DNA of 64,000 bases from Alphaproteobacteria bacterium (lineage in GTDB: Bacteria > Pseudomonadota > Alphaproteobacteria > Ferrovibrionales > Ferrovibrionaceae): the NCBI GenBank assembly GCA_018336035.1, contig JAGXRD010000080.1:1-64000 (forward strand), read 5' to 3'. Made by a program: the position numbers and the translations under genes. Shown here in pieces: positions 1 through 8,922 of this stretch. The notes below the pieces were generated by a model. That model did not search any database. It saw only the letters and a list, made by a program, of their open reading frames with translations, and was not told the DNA's origin. Each line of letters opens with the position of its first letter. Position 1 is the stretch's first letter.

Positions 1-112
1 GGCTCGGCAGCTTCGCCTTGTCGAGGCCCGGATTGGCTCTTCCGCTCTTGCCGGCCTTGGCCTTCACGCCTTTGGCTTTTTTGGGCGCGGCTTTCGTCTT
101 CTTGGTTGCCAT
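1..112 (-). CDS. Lys/Ala-rich N-terminus of an unidentified protein (partial)
   Basis: This is the first 37 codons of a minus-strand gene that runs off the left edge of the window. The ATG sits at 112-110. The visible residues are dominated by Lys and Ala, followed by a Gly/Asn/Pro-containing stretch, so this is a basic, probably disordered N-terminal tail. No domain is visible and no family can be assigned. It lies 57 bases downstream of the YihY-family gene on the same strand and could be transcribed with it. Confidence covers only the claim that a gene starts here. Confidence 0.4.
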   Translation of the reverse strand, partial: MATKKTKAAPKKAKGVKAKAGKSGRANPGLDKAKLPS

Positions 113-169
113 GGTTGCTGGTCCCATCCCTTGAGGCAAAATACAGGGGACGGAGCATAATCCAGCGGA

Positions 170-1054
170 TCAGTGTCCGGCCAGAGCCTTGGGGCTGGCG
201 GGTGGCGGATTTTCGGCCTTCTTTTTTTCGCGCCGCAATAGAGCGGAATTCAACTCGGCCCCGAAGATGAAGAGCACCGCCGAGACGTAGAAGAAGACCA
301 GGGTGATGATCACGCCGCCCAGACTGCCATAGGTGGCGCTGTAGCTGCCCAGTTTGGCGACGTAGACCGAGAACAGGCTGGCGGCCAGCAGCCAGAGCGC
401 CGTGGTAGCGATCACGCCCGGTAGAAGGCTGCGCAGCTTCAGGCTGCGCCCCGGCAGCCAGCGGTGCAGCGCCAGCAGGCCCGCCAGCATCACCAGGGTC
501 GCCAGGGTGTAGCGCACCGCGCTGAAGGCCCAGCGATCCGCCTCGCCCAGCGGGAAGAGCCAGAGCAGACCTTTCCAGATCACCGGCCCGAGGATCACCA
601 GCACGGAAAGCAGCAGGAAGACCACGCCGCCCACGAAAATGGCGCCGATGCTGCCCAGCTTGATCAGCCACCAGGGCCGCTCTTCCTGAATATCGTAAGC
701 GGTGTTGAGCGCGATCCGCAGCGCGTCGATGCCATTCGAGGCGACCCAGAGCGCGCCCAGCAGGCCCAGGGTGAGCAAGCCGCCATCGCGGCTGTCGAGG
801 ACTTCGTGAATCACCGGCGAGAGCGTCTTCGCCACATCCTGCGGCAGCAGATTCAGCATGCTCTCCATGGAGGCAAGCCCGCCGGCGGCATTGCCGAGGA
901 AGCCCGCGAGCGCCGCCAGGAAGATCAGGAAAGGAAAGATCGCAAGCAGGCCGGTATAGGCGATATGCCCGGCCAGCTCAAAAGATAGGCTGTTGAACAT
1001 GGCCCGGCCGGCACTGAGCAGCAGGCGGCCGAAGCCCAGCAATCGGGTATTCAT
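170..1054 (-). CDS. YihY/virulence factor BrkB family membrane protein
   Basis: A 294-residue integral inner-membrane protein of the YihY/BrkB family, formerly misnamed RNase BN. The family has about six transmembrane helices and an incompletely settled role in transport or envelope physiology. Here hydrophobic segments recur along the whole chain: near residues 30-55 after the characteristic LAGHIAYTGLLAIFPFL stretch, near 95-110, in a strong helix near 135-160, and in further helices near 180-265. The C-terminus is Lys/Pro-rich and cytosolic-looking. The ATG (1054-1052) overlaps the TGA of the upstream AsmA-like gene by four bases (ATGA), so the two are probably translationally coupled. The family call is secure, the function is not. 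Confidence 0.9.
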   Translation of the reverse strand: MNTRLLGFGRLLLSAGRAMFNSLSFELAGHIAYTGLLAIFPFLIFLAALAGFLGNAAGGLASMESMLNLLPQDVAKTLSPVIHEVLDSRDGGLLTLGLLGALWVASNGIDALRIALNTAYDIQEERPWWLIKLGSIGAIFVGGVVFLLLSVLVILGPVIWKGLLWLFPLGEADRWAFSAVRYTLATLVMLAGLLALHRWLPGRSLKLRSLLPGVIATTALWLLAASLFSVYVAKLGSYSATYGSLGGVIITLVFFYVSAVLFIFGAELNSALLRREKKKAENPPPASPKALAGH

Positions 1055-3111
1055 CCCGGCTTCCCGGTCTGCACCTGTTTGAGCAGCGCGGCGCAGTCGC
1101 TGTCGGTCTCCAGGCCGGGTTCGATGAAGGCGAGGATCGAGGCCAGCGGCGTCAGCAGTACGCCGAGCGCAATGGCACCTGCCCCGCGCGCCGCCAGCGA
1201 CGTGGCATCCACGCTGACGGCAGGCCGGCTGAAGGCGCCGTTGATATTGATCGGCGCTCGGGCCGACAGCAGACTGGAATCTTTCGGATGGGCCTTGATC
1301 TTCAGGCCGAGCAGTTCCTGTGTCAGGCTGATGCTGCCTTCGGCCGTCACCGTGGTGTCGGTGGTATCCAGCACGAAAACGCGCGGCACCATCAAACCCC
1401 GCTCGACATTGAAATCGGTCACAAAACAGCGCAACGGAATCTGTTTGTCGCCGCCGGCCCAGAAAAGTGCGGCCTGGCCGATATCCAGGCCGACCAGTTC
1501 CATCGCCAGATTGGACAGCGATCCATGGTCCATCGCCAGGCGGATATCGCCATTGGCGCTGCCGAGCGACTTCTGCACCGTATCGCCATAGCCGACCAGC
1601 TGGATGCGACCGTTGATCTCGCCGCTGCCGCTGTCCTTCAGGCCGGCGGCCTCCAGGAAACGTTCCAGCCGGAATTTATTGAGCTTCACGTCGTACTGTG
1701 TCAGCACGGCGTCGCTGCGGGCGTCAATGCGGATGTCGGCATTCACCTGCCCGCCAGCCACGCCCAGTTTCAGCGGGCGCAGATGCAGCACGCTGTTCTC
1801 CAGCAGCAGATCAAGATCAACGCCGCTGAGTGGCGTATTCGGCGCTTCCACTTTGTCGCCGCGGAACTTCACTTTGGCATCGACCTGGCGGATCTGTTCG
1901 ATTGCCAGCGGCGCGTCAGGCAATACCTTGGGTGGCGGGCCGGCTTTCGCGGCCACCTGCCCTGCTTTCTGGGCCGCAGCTTTCTGGTTTTCGGTCATGG
2001 CGGCGGTATTCGGCGCACGCTCCCCTTCCGGCCGAAGGCCGATCAGCGGGCCGATATCGCGATAGTCCAGCACCTTCGAATGCAGGTCAGCCTCGATATA
2101 AAGCCGCTCGCGGCCCGTATCGACCCTGATCATGCCGCCGAGATCGCTGTTGCCGACCCGGCCAGCCATGTTCTCTATCCGCAGGATGGCGCCGTCGCGT
2201 TGCAGCCTGCCCTTCAGATCGTAGGGCGGCGTCATCGGCAGCGGCACACCGGTGATGATCTGCAGCTTGCCGAGATCGGGACCGCTCAGGGCCACCTCGA
2301 GATCGAGGCCCTCGAACTTGATCGGGTCGGCCAGCGTGCCCGAGATGCGCCCCTTCGTTTCACCCACGTCCAATTCAATGGTGAGCGGATAAGGCTCCTC
2401 ATTCTCGCGCAGCGACAGCAGCGAGCCGCCGGTCATGCGCAGCCGGAAAGCCTCGCCATGCATGGTGCCTCGCCCGCCCAGGCGCACACGATCAGTGCCC
2501 TCGCCGCCCGAAGCCCGCACGGTATCGACCTGGGCATCTACATCAATACCGGCCTTTTCGTCGTGATAGAGGAAGCGGCCATCCTGGATACGCAGCCGGC
2601 CGATTAAAGGCATCTCGGTGCGATCTTCCGGCGCGGCAACGTCCGTGGCCGCCTCCACACCAAAGGTCCAGTTGCCTTCGCCATCGGCGCGACGCTCCAG
2701 TGCCACCTGCGGCTTCACCAGCAGGATTTCACGCAGCACGGTACGACCGCGCAGCAGTTCGCGCAGATCAACCACCACCTCGGCACGCTCGAAACTGATG
2801 AGTTCCTTCTCGCGCGCCCAGTCGGCATTGGCCATATGGAAATCTTCGATCACAAAACGGGGGGTGAGCGACCATTCGCCATCCAGGCGGCCATTGATCA
2901 CGGTCTGCCGGCCGGTCGCGGCGGTGATGAAGCTTTGCGCCGGATTGCGCAGCCAGTTCCAGTCAAACAGCGCGGCAACCGCAACAAGGGCGAGCAGCAC
3001 CACGGCAAAGCCGCCGGCCACCCAGTGCCACCACGGACGGCGCCAGAAAGACTGTGAGGCGGTTTTTTCCCGCAATTCCGGTGTTTTCGCCCTGGGATCA
3101 GGCGTGGCCAT
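1051..3111 (-). CDS. AsmA family protein
   Basis: A 686-residue AsmA-like envelope protein with a short cytosolic N-terminus, one transmembrane anchor at about residues 28-50, and a long periplasmic beta-rich region. AsmA-like proteins are repeating-beta-groove proteins linked to outer-membrane homeostasis and lipid transfer. The segment after the anchor (TGRQTVINGRLDGEWSLTP, then a GxWTF-type motif near residue 150) and the C-terminal pseudo-repeats match the family. I chose the ATG at 3111 because GGAG lies six bases upstream. A TTG at 3135 would add eight residues and has no ribosome-binding site. It heads a two-gene unit with the YihY-family protein. A second AsmA-like protein lies at 61.3-63.4 kb. 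Confidence 0.88.
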   Translation of the reverse strand: MATPDPRAKTPELREKTASQSFWRRPWWHWVAGGFAVVLLALVAVAALFDWNWLRNPAQSFITAATGRQTVINGRLDGEWSLTPRFVIEDFHMANADWAREKELISFERAEVVVDLRELLRGRTVLREILLVKPQVALERRADGEGNWTFGVEAATDVAAPEDRTEMPLIGRLRIQDGRFLYHDEKAGIDVDAQVDTVRASGGEGTDRVRLGGRGTMHGEAFRLRMTGGSLLSLRENEEPYPLTIELDVGETKGRISGTLADPIKFEGLDLEVALSGPDLGKLQIITGVPLPMTPPYDLKGRLQRDGAILRIENMAGRVGNSDLGGMIRVDTGRERLYIEADLHSKVLDYRDIGPLIGLRPEGERAPNTAAMTENQKAAAQKAGQVAAKAGPPPKVLPDAPLAIEQIRQVDAKVKFRGDKVEAPNTPLSGVDLDLLLENSVLHLRPLKLGVAGGQVNADIRIDARSDAVLTQYDVKLNKFRLERFLEAAGLKDSGSGEINGRIQLVGYGDTVQKSLGSANGDIRLAMDHGSLSNLAMELVGLDIGQAALFWAGGDKQIPLRCFVTDFNVERGLMVPRVFVLDTTDTTVTAEGSISLTQELLGLKIKAHPKDSSLLSARAPININGAFSRPAVSVDATSLAARGAGAIALGVLLTPLASILAFIEPGLETDSDCAALLKQVQTGKPG

Positions 3112-3152
3112 GGCAATCTCCAGTAGGGTAACCAAACCGTTGGTATGTCATT

Positions 3153-3195
3153 GGAGTTCCGTGGAAATTGGCCGATCACGGAAATTGTTAACTCC
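3153..3195. repeat. Nested inverted and direct repeats in a divergent promoter region
   Basis: Between the divergent AsmA-like gene and the 123-aa ORF, TTCCGTG (3157-3163) is mirrored by CACGGAA (3177-3183). An outer pair, GGAGTT (3153-3158) and AACTCC (3190-3195), is also complementary. The octamer GGAAATTG occurs as a direct repeat at 3163-3170 and 3180-3187. The arrangement looks like an operator for one or both genes, but no regulator family is recognised. Confidence 0.4.
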
Positions 3196-3236
3196 CGTTT
3201 AAAATTCGTTAATCATGCTCTGTCAGAGTCGGTGTC

Positions 3237-3608
3237 ATGGGCGTTCAGACGGAGATCATTATCCCGCGCTATGTCGTGATGACACGACTGGCAGACAGCT
3301 GGATTCCGCGCGCCTCCCATGGCGATGCCGAGCGCGCCGAAGCGGAAGCCTTCCGCTGGCGCCGCATCTATGGCCCAGACCGCACCCGCGTCGCGGAATA
3401 TCTCGTCCCGGAAGAAATCGAGATGCCGTCATTGCACGAGGCGGTCACTGTTTCCGCAGTGCCGATTGTGCCGCGCCGCTCGTCACGGATGGTGCCGGAC
3501 AAATACCATGCCTGGCGCGAAGCCGGCCTGCGCGCGCTCGCGCTCTATCTCGGCTTCGGCTTGGCCACCCGCGCCGTCGACCTGCTGATCGTCCTGGTCC
3601 AGCATTAG
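3237..3608 (+). CDS. Hypothetical protein with C-terminal membrane anchor
   Basis: A 123-residue ORF with no recognised family. The first 95 residues are polar and rich in Arg and Glu. The last 25 or so form one hydrophobic segment (LRALALYLGFGLATRAVDLLIVLV), so the protein may be tail-anchored. An overlapping ORF in another frame (3215-3631) is similar in length but has an unnatural Arg/Pro-rich composition. This frame is preferred because it yields a plausible membrane helix and normal amino-acid usage. The ATG at 3237 lacks an obvious Shine-Dalgarno sequence. Confidence 0.5.
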   Translation: MGVQTEIIIPRYVVMTRLADSWIPRASHGDAERAEAEAFRWRRIYGPDRTRVAEYLVPEEIEMPSLHEAVTVSAVPIVPRRSSRMVPDKYHAWREAGLRALALYLGFGLATRAVDLLIVLVQH

Positions 3609-3665
3609 TTTCCTGGCACGGCCTGCGCTAGACTCGCCGGCAGTTTTCTCACGCCCGAGTCCAGC

Positions 3666-4586
3666 ATGCTCTCCGTCATTTTCGCCATCATTCCGATCTT
3701 CCTGCTGATCGCGCTCGGCGGCGGGCTCAAGCGCTTCAACTTCCCCGGCGATGCCTTCTGGGCGCTGGCCGACAAGATGACCTATTTCATCTTCTTCCCG
3801 GCCCTGCTGATCGACAACCTGAGCAGCGCAAGATTAGGCAATCTCGACCCGACCGGCATGCTGGGCGCGCTGCTGGCGGTGATCCTGCTGCAGGCGGCCC
3901 TGGTCTATCTGCTGCGGCCTTTGGCGAAAGTTGACGGACCTGGATTTACATCGCTGTTCCAGGGGTCGGTGCGCTTCAACACCTTTGTCGGCCTCGGTGC
4001 GGTGGCGGCGCTGGATGGCGGCGCCGGCATCACGCTATTCGCCATCGCCATCGCGCTGGCGATCCCGGTGCTGAACGTGCTCTGCGTGCTGACGCTGGCG
4101 CGCTATGGCGCGCATGGGCAGAGCACCAGCTTCAAAGGCCAGGCACTGTTCCTGATCAAGAATCCGCTGATCATCGCCTGCATGATCGGTATCGTAATGA
4201 ATCTCACCGGTCTGTCGCTGCCGCGCGGCATCGAGCCGATGTTCAAGATGCTGGGCGGGATCGCGGCGCCCATGGGTCTGCTGACGGTCGGCGCCGGCCT
4301 GCAATGGGAGGCGGCCCGCAATGGCGGCCGCGCCGTGCTGCTGGCCTGCGCGCTCAAGCTGGCGGTCTATCCGCTGATGCTGTTCGGCGCAGCAAAGCTT
4401 TGGGGTCTGGGGCCGCTGGAAACCCAGGTGATGGTGCTGTGGGGCGCCATGCCGACTGCCAGCGCCAGCTACATCCTGGCCAGACAGATGGGCGGCGATG
4501 CGCCACTGGCGGCGGCCATTGTTACCATCAGCACTGTGCTGGCCTTCGTCACCGTGCCGATCTTCATGCTGCTGGCGGGCGTCTAG
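3666..4586 (+). CDS. AEC (auxin efflux carrier) family transporter
   Basis: A 306-residue, almost wholly hydrophobic protein of the AEC family (Mem_trans). Bacterial members export or import small carboxylates such as malate and malonate. The N-terminus IFAIIPIFLLIALGGGLKR is typical, with about eight to ten predicted membrane segments, a central polar loop near residues 150-165, and a conserved GLLTVGAGL-type stretch near 205. The substrate cannot be read from sequence. It is monocistronic and convergent with era; the two stop codons share the tetranucleotide CTAG at 4583-4586. Confidence 0.87.
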   Translation: MLSVIFAIIPIFLLIALGGGLKRFNFPGDAFWALADKMTYFIFFPALLIDNLSSARLGNLDPTGMLGALLAVILLQAALVYLLRPLAKVDGPGFTSLFQGSVRFNTFVGLGAVAALDGGAGITLFAIAIALAIPVLNVLCVLTLARYGAHGQSTSFKGQALFLIKNPLIIACMIGIVMNLTGLSLPRGIEPMFKMLGGIAAPMGLLTVGAGLQWEAARNGGRAVLLACALKLAVYPLMLFGAAKLWGLGPLETQVMVLWGAMPTASASYILARQMGGDAPLAAAIVTISTVLAFVTVPIFMLLAGV

Positions 4587-5509
4587 TTCTTGGGGAAGTC
4601 CAGCCCCATGGCTTCGTAGCGCTCGGGGTCGTCGCCCCAATCCTCGCGCACCTTCACGAACAGGAACAGGTGAACGCGGCGGTCGAACTGTTCTTCCATG
4701 ATCTTGCGGGCGAAGGCGCCGATGCGCTTGATCATCTGGCCATTCTCGCCCAGCACGATCTTCTTCTGGCTGTCACGCTCGACGAAGATCACCTGTTCGA
4801 TACGGGCCGCGCCGCCCTTCTGGTCTTTCCAGTTCTCGGTCTCGACCGTGATCGCGTAAGGCAGTTCGTCATGCAGGCTGCGATAGACCTGCTCGCGCGT
4901 GATCTCGGCGGCCAGGAAACGCATCGGCACATCGGCTAGTTGGTCTTCCGGATAAAGCCAGGGCCCGGCCGGCATGCGTTTGGCCAGATCGGTACGGACG
5001 TCGTCGACGCCCGTGCCCTTCTCGGCCGAGATCATGAAGACACGATCGAAATCGTAGGCCTCGCTGATTTCCTTCGCCATCCCGAGCAGCTTTTCACGCG
5101 GCACAGCATCCACCTTGTTCAGCGCCAGCAGCACGTTCTTGCGTTTGCGCTGCTTGAAAGCCTCGACGATGGCGCGGCTTTCATCATCGAAGCCACGTTC
5201 GGCGTCGACCAGCAGCAGCACGACATCGCCTTCATCCACACCGCTCCAGGCGGCATTGACCATGGCACGATCCAGCCGGCGCTTCGGGGTGAAGATGCCC
5301 GGCGTGTCGAGGAAGATCAGCTGCGTCTGGCCTTCCATGCCAATCGCCGTGATGCGGGCGCGCGTGGTTTGCACCTTCTTGGAGACGATGGAAACCTTCG
5401 CGCCCACCAGCTTGTTCAGCAAGGTGGACTTGCCGGCATTGGGCGCGCCGACGATGGCGACGTAACCGCAATGCGGCGCCGCCGGAGTATCTGTGATGTT
5501 TTCAGTCAT
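4583..5509 (-). CDS. era: GTPase Era
   Basis: Era is a 308-residue GTPase that binds the 3' end of 16S rRNA during 30S subunit maturation. Visible motifs are G1 GAPNAGKST near residue 21, G3 DTPGIF near 69, G4 NKVD near 131, and a C-terminal KH domain with GENGQMIKRIG near 255-265. Length matches the family. Its ATG overlaps the stop of rnc by four bases (ATGA at 5506-5509), so ribosome-assembly GTPase and RNase III are coupled. recO, which often follows era, is absent; the next gene is convergent. Confidence 0.97.
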   Translation of the reverse strand: MTENITDTPAAPHCGYVAIVGAPNAGKSTLLNKLVGAKVSIVSKKVQTTRARITAIGMEGQTQLIFLDTPGIFTPKRRLDRAMVNAAWSGVDEGDVVLLLVDAERGFDDESRAIVEAFKQRKRKNVLLALNKVDAVPREKLLGMAKEISEAYDFDRVFMISAEKGTGVDDVRTDLAKRMPAGPWLYPEDQLADVPMRFLAAEITREQVYRSLHDELPYAITVETENWKDQKGGAARIEQVIFVERDSQKKIVLGENGQMIKRIGAFARKIMEEQFDRRVHLFLFVKVREDWGDDPERYEAMGLDFPKN

Positions 5510-6255
5510 GCTTTCTCGGTGACTATCCGGTCGAGCAGTCGACCGGCGGCTTCCTGTTCAGCGGCCCGTTTCGAGCCACCCTGCCCCTTGGCCGGATCGC
5601 CGGAACCCAGCTTCACGGCAACGGTGAAGCGCGGTTCATGCGGCGGGCCTTCGGTGCTGACGATTTCATAACGCGGCGCGGCCATGCCGCGCGCCGCCGC
5701 CCATTCCTGCAGGGCGGTCTTGGGATCCTTCGCGGCGCCGTTCGCGACCTCATCCAACGCCGGTTCCATGTAGCGGCGCACAAAGCGCTCAGCCACCTTA
5801 AGGCCGCCATCGAGATACAACGCCGCCACCACAGCTTCGCAGGCATCGGCAAGTATCGCCGGCTTGCCGGCGCCGCCGGAATCGCGTTCGGAGCGCGACA
5901 GCTGGATGAAGTCGCCCAGACCGAGCGACTGCGCGAAACGCGCCAGGCTTTCCTGCTTCACCAGCGCGTTGTAGCGCAGCGCCAGTTCGCCGGCCTCGGC
6001 CTGCGGAAAGCGCTCGGCCAGCAGTGTGGCGACGACCAGACCCAGCACGCGGTCACCGATGAATTCGAGACGGTTGTAGTCGCGCACGGTTGGCGGCGTT
6101 TCGGCGGCCTTGGCTTTGGCCGACTTGGCGCGGCTGCGGCGCGGATTGGCCGAAGGATGCACCAGCGCTTCTTCCAGCAGTTTGGCGTCGGCGAATTTAT
6201 GGCCCAGCGCCTGCTGCAGTTGGTCGAGTGCCGGTTTGCGGGTCTCCGCGCTCAA
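5506..6255 (-). CDS. rnc: Ribonuclease III
   Basis: RNase III (249 aa) cleaves double-stranded RNA, including rRNA precursors. The signature NRLEFIGDRVLG lies near residues 60-72, the second acidic cluster (DACEAVVAALYLDGG) near 130-145, and a dsRNA-binding domain occupies the last 80 residues. The start is TTG at 6255, supported by GAGG six bases upstream; no ATG occurs before the catalytic domain. Between the first helix and the signature there is a basic Arg/Lys/Ala-rich insertion at about residues 38-55 that the E. coli enzyme lacks. It lies eight bases downstream of lepB. Confidence 0.96.
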   Translation of the reverse strand: MSAETRKPALDQLQQALGHKFADAKLLEEALVHPSANPRRSRAKSAKAKAAETPPTVRDYNRLEFIGDRVLGLVVATLLAERFPQAEAGELALRYNALVKQESLARFAQSLGLGDFIQLSRSERDSGGAGKPAILADACEAVVAALYLDGGLKVAERFVRRYMEPALDEVANGAAKDPKTALQEWAAARGMAAPRYEIVSTEGPPHEPRFTVAVKLGSGDPAKGQGGSKRAAEQEAAGRLLDRIVTEKA

Positions 6256-6263
6256 CGCCGGCC

Positions 6264-7040
6264 TCAGTTGATACCGGTGAACATGCGGTTCCAGCGCAGC
6301 GCACTGAACCAGGTCCAGGGCTTGAGCAGCGAGGCGCTCTGGTCGATCGAGATCCAGCGCACTTCGGCGCGGCCGATCAGATGGTCGGCCGGCACATAGC
6401 CGACGCCGCCGACTTCGACCGGCACGCGGCTGTCCTGCGAATTGTCGCGGTTGTCGCCCATCATGAAGAAATGGCCAGCCGGCACGGTATAGACGCCGGT
6501 ATTGTCGCCGGCATTGTAGTTATAGAGGTTGAGCGTGTTGTAGACCGCGCCGCCCGGCAGGGTTTCTTCCCACTGCTCGATGCGCTCGACAATATTGCCA
6601 AAGCGGTCACGGCGCTCGAAATCCTCGACGCGACGACGCTTCACCGGCTCGCCATTGATGAGAAGGACACCATCGCGAATTTGCAGGCGGTCGCCTGGCA
6701 GACCGACCACGCGCTTGATGTAGTCGACGGAAGGATCGCGCGGCCAGCGGAACACCACGACATCGCCGCGCTTGGGCGCCGAACCGAGGATGCGACCATC
6801 GAAAATCGGCGGGCTGAAGATGATGGAATACTTGCTGTAGCCGTAGGCGTATTTCGAGACGAAGACATAGTCGCCGACCAGCAGGGTCGGCAGCATCGAC
6901 TCTGACGGAATGTGGAACGGCTCGTAGGCAACGGTGCGGATACCGACCGCAATCAGCACGGCATAAACGAGCGTGCGCAGGCTGTCCCAGAGATCGCCGC
7001 CGCGCGTCTTCGCCTTTGCCACTGCCTGCTCCTGATCCAT
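6264..7040 (-). CDS. lepB: Signal peptidase I
   Basis: Type I signal peptidase (258 aa) removes signal peptides from exported proteins at the periplasmic face of the inner membrane. A single N-terminal transmembrane helix spans about residues 20-37. The catalytic serine is Ser48 in PSESMLPT and the general-base lysine is Lys109 in DYIKRVVGLPGD. Box E (MGDNRDNSQDSR) is present near residue 195. I chose the ATG at 7040; a TTG at 7088 would add 16 residues not expected in the family. It precedes rnc and era, a common alphaproteobacterial order. Confidence 0.96.
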   Translation of the reverse strand: MDQEQAVAKAKTRGGDLWDSLRTLVYAVLIAVGIRTVAYEPFHIPSESMLPTLLVGDYVFVSKYAYGYSKYSIIFSPPIFDGRILGSAPKRGDVVVFRWPRDPSVDYIKRVVGLPGDRLQIRDGVLLINGEPVKRRRVEDFERRDRFGNIVERIEQWEETLPGGAVYNTLNLYNYNAGDNTGVYTVPAGHFFMMGDNRDNSQDSRVPVEVGGVGYVPADHLIGRAEVRWISIDQSASLLKPWTWFSALRWNRMFTGIN

Positions 7041-7132
7041 ATAAATCAATCCCTTACGCGTAAAATCCGGCGCGCCGGAGCGCATCAAGCCGTGGTCCGC
7101 CCGGCAAAGTCAAGCGCTGGCTAGGCCCCTGA

Positions 7133-7543
7133 TCAGACAGGCATTTTCGGCCTGGCCGAGATGATCACGATGGCCTGCGCCATCGGCGGTTCGTCGGTCA
7201 GCGAGATGTCGATCTGAGCTTCGTATCCAGCAGGTAACAGGCTTTCCAGCCGCGCCAGCGCACCGCCGGTCAGCGCCATCGACGGCTTGCCGCCGGTGAG
7301 ATTCACCACGCCCATATCGCGCCAGAACACGCCCTTGCGAAAGCCGGTGCCAAGCGCCTTGGAACAGGCCTCCTTGGCCGCGTAGCGCTTGGCGTAGGAT
7401 TCGATACGGGTGAGTTGCCGGCGATCGGAGCGCGCCTTTTCAACGGGCGTGAAAATACGGTCGAGAAAACGGTCGCCGAAACGCTCAATCGTTTTCTCGA
7501 TCCGCCGGATATCGATCAGGTCGGAACCCAGGCCGATGATCAT
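7133..7543 (-). CDS. acpS: Holo-[acyl-carrier-protein] synthase
   Basis: AcpS (136 aa) transfers 4'-phosphopantetheine from CoA to acyl carrier protein. The N-terminus [15 protein letters not shown] carries the Mg-binding Asp, and the second signature [15 protein letters not shown] lies near residues 55-69. The start is the ATG at 7543, which overlaps the pdxJ stop as ATGA (7540-7543); the reading frame stays open upstream only because it shadows pdxJ. Gene order pdxJ-acpS-lepB-rnc-era is conserved in alphaproteobacteria. Confidence 0.96.
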   Translation of the reverse strand: MIIGLGSDLIDIRRIEKTIERFGDRFLDRIFTPVEKARSDRRQLTRIESYAKRYAAKEACSKALGTGFRKGVFWRDMGVVNLTGGKPSMALTGGALARLESLLPAGYEAQIDISLTDEPPMAQAIVIISARPKMPV

Positions 7544-8292
7544 GCCGATCTCGCCGTCAGACCACGCGCATCGTTCATCAGGGCGCGCATGCGGCGGATC
7601 GCGCCATCCAGGCCGCCGAAGATCGCCTCGCCGATCAGGAAGTGGCCGATATTGAGTTCGACGATGGTGGGAATGGCCGCCACCGGCGTCACGGTCTCGA
7701 AATTCAGGCCGTGGCCGGCATGGCATTCCAGGCCGAGTGTTTCGGCATGCGCCGCGGCTTTGCGGATACGTTCTAGTTCAACAGCCTGTTCGGCGCCTTC
7801 GGTCTCGCAGTATTTGCCGGTATGGATTTCGATCACCGGTGCGCCGAGTTTCTTCGCGGCGTCGAGCTGCTGCTCGGAGGCCTCGATGAACAGCGAGACG
7901 CGGATGCCCGCATCCGACAGTCTGGCGATCATAGGCTGCAAATGGGCGAACTGCCCGGCGGCATCCAGGCCGCCCTCGGTGGTGCGCTCCTCGCGGCGCT
8001 CCGGCACGATGCAGGCGGCATGCGGCTTGTGGCGCAGGGCAATCGCCAGCATCTCTTCCGTCGCTGCCATTTCCAGATTGAGCGGCAGGCTGATCTCGGC
8101 CATCAGGCGGTCGATGTCGCTGTCCGAGATATGCCGGCGATCCTCGCGCAGATGCGCGGTGATGCCATCGGCACCGGCGGCAGCCGCCAGTTTCGCGGCG
8201 CGCACCGGATCGGGATGTTTGCCGCCGCGTGCGTTGCGGATGGTGGCGACGTGGTCGATGTTGACGCCGAGGCGGAGGCTGCGCACGGTCAT
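7540..8292 (-). CDS. pdxJ: Pyridoxine 5'-phosphate synthase
   Basis: PdxJ (250 aa) is a TIM-barrel enzyme that condenses 1-deoxyxylulose 5-phosphate with 3-amino-2-oxopropyl phosphate in the DXP-dependent vitamin B6 pathway. The sequence has the standard N-terminus [18 protein letters not shown], followed by [16 protein letters not shown]. It lies 11 bases downstream of pyrE and overlaps acpS by four bases. Confidence 0.97.
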   Translation of the reverse strand: MTVRSLRLGVNIDHVATIRNARGGKHPDPVRAAKLAAAAGADGITAHLREDRRHISDSDIDRLMAEISLPLNLEMAATEEMLAIALRHKPHAACIVPERREERTTEGGLDAAGQFAHLQPMIARLSDAGIRVSLFIEASEQQLDAAKKLGAPVIEIHTGKYCETEGAEQAVELERIRKAAAHAETLGLECHAGHGLNFETVTPVAAIPTIVELNIGHFLIGEAIFGGLDGAIRRMRALMNDARGLTARSA

Positions 8293-8303
8293 GGTCGGAC
8301 TTC

Positions 8304-8891
8304 CTATTTCAGGCCACGCGAGCCGGGCTTGATCGCCGGGATTTTCTGCAGCTCGGGCGGCAGCGCATCGGCCGTATAGGACGGCACCTTGAAACCGCAG
8401 AGCGCAAACAGCGGCACGCCGAGATCGACTTCGCCGTCTGACCGGTCAACGATGCAGGAGGCCGCCACGGTGACGCCGCCATGCTCCGTGATGCAGTCGA
8501 TGCATTCGCGGCTCGACTTGCCGGTGGTGACGACATCCTCCGCCATCAGCACGCGCGCACCCTTGGGGATGTCGAAGCCGCGGCGCAGCGCGAATTTACC
8601 ATCGACGCGCTCGGTGAAAATCGCCGGTACGCCGAGCTGGCGCGCCAGTTCGTAGCCGACCACGACACCGCCCATGGCCGGCGAGCAGACCAGGTCGACC
8701 GGTTTCGGGCCATACTTGGCGCGCAGCTTGTCTGCCAGCGCCTTGCACAGCGCTTCGGCGCGTTCGGGATACATCAGCACGCGGGCCGACTGCATGTAGA
8801 CCGGGCTGTGCAGGCCGGAGGTCAGCAGGAAATGGCCCTCCAGCAGGGCCCCGGAGTCACGGTAATGCTGCAGCACATCCTCACGATTCAT
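8304..8891 (-). CDS. pyrE: Orotate phosphoribosyltransferase
   Basis: PyrE (195 aa) forms orotidine monophosphate from orotate and PRPP in pyrimidine synthesis. The PRPP-binding signature [14 protein letters not shown] is near residue 114, and the upstream flexible-loop motif [10 protein letters not shown] is present. Sandwiched between rel and pdxJ on the minus strand, it is probably part of the rpoZ-to-era run. Confidence 0.95.
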   Translation of the reverse strand: MNREDVLQHYRDSGALLEGHFLLTSGLHSPVYMQSARVLMYPERAEALCKALADKLRAKYGPKPVDLVCSPAMGGVVVGYELARQLGVPAIFTERVDGKFALRRGFDIPKGARVLMAEDVVTTGKSSRECIDCITEHGGVTVAASCIVDRSDGEVDLGVPLFALCGFKVPSYTADALPPELQKIPAIKPGSRGLK

Positions 8892-8922
8892 GGTCTTGCG
8901 GTCTCTTTCTTAAGTCAGCGGG

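Noticed and set aside
3614-3629. TGGCACG-like -24 element before the AEC transporter gene
   Set aside because: The -24 block is perfect, but the -12 block reads GCGCT and lacks the TT of TTGC. GC-rich DNA gives such half matches often.
3215-3631. Alternative 138-aa ORF overlapping the small hypothetical gene
   Set aside because: Its Arg/Pro-rich composition is that of an out-of-frame translation of GC-rich DNA, while the 3237-3608 frame gives a sensible membrane helix.
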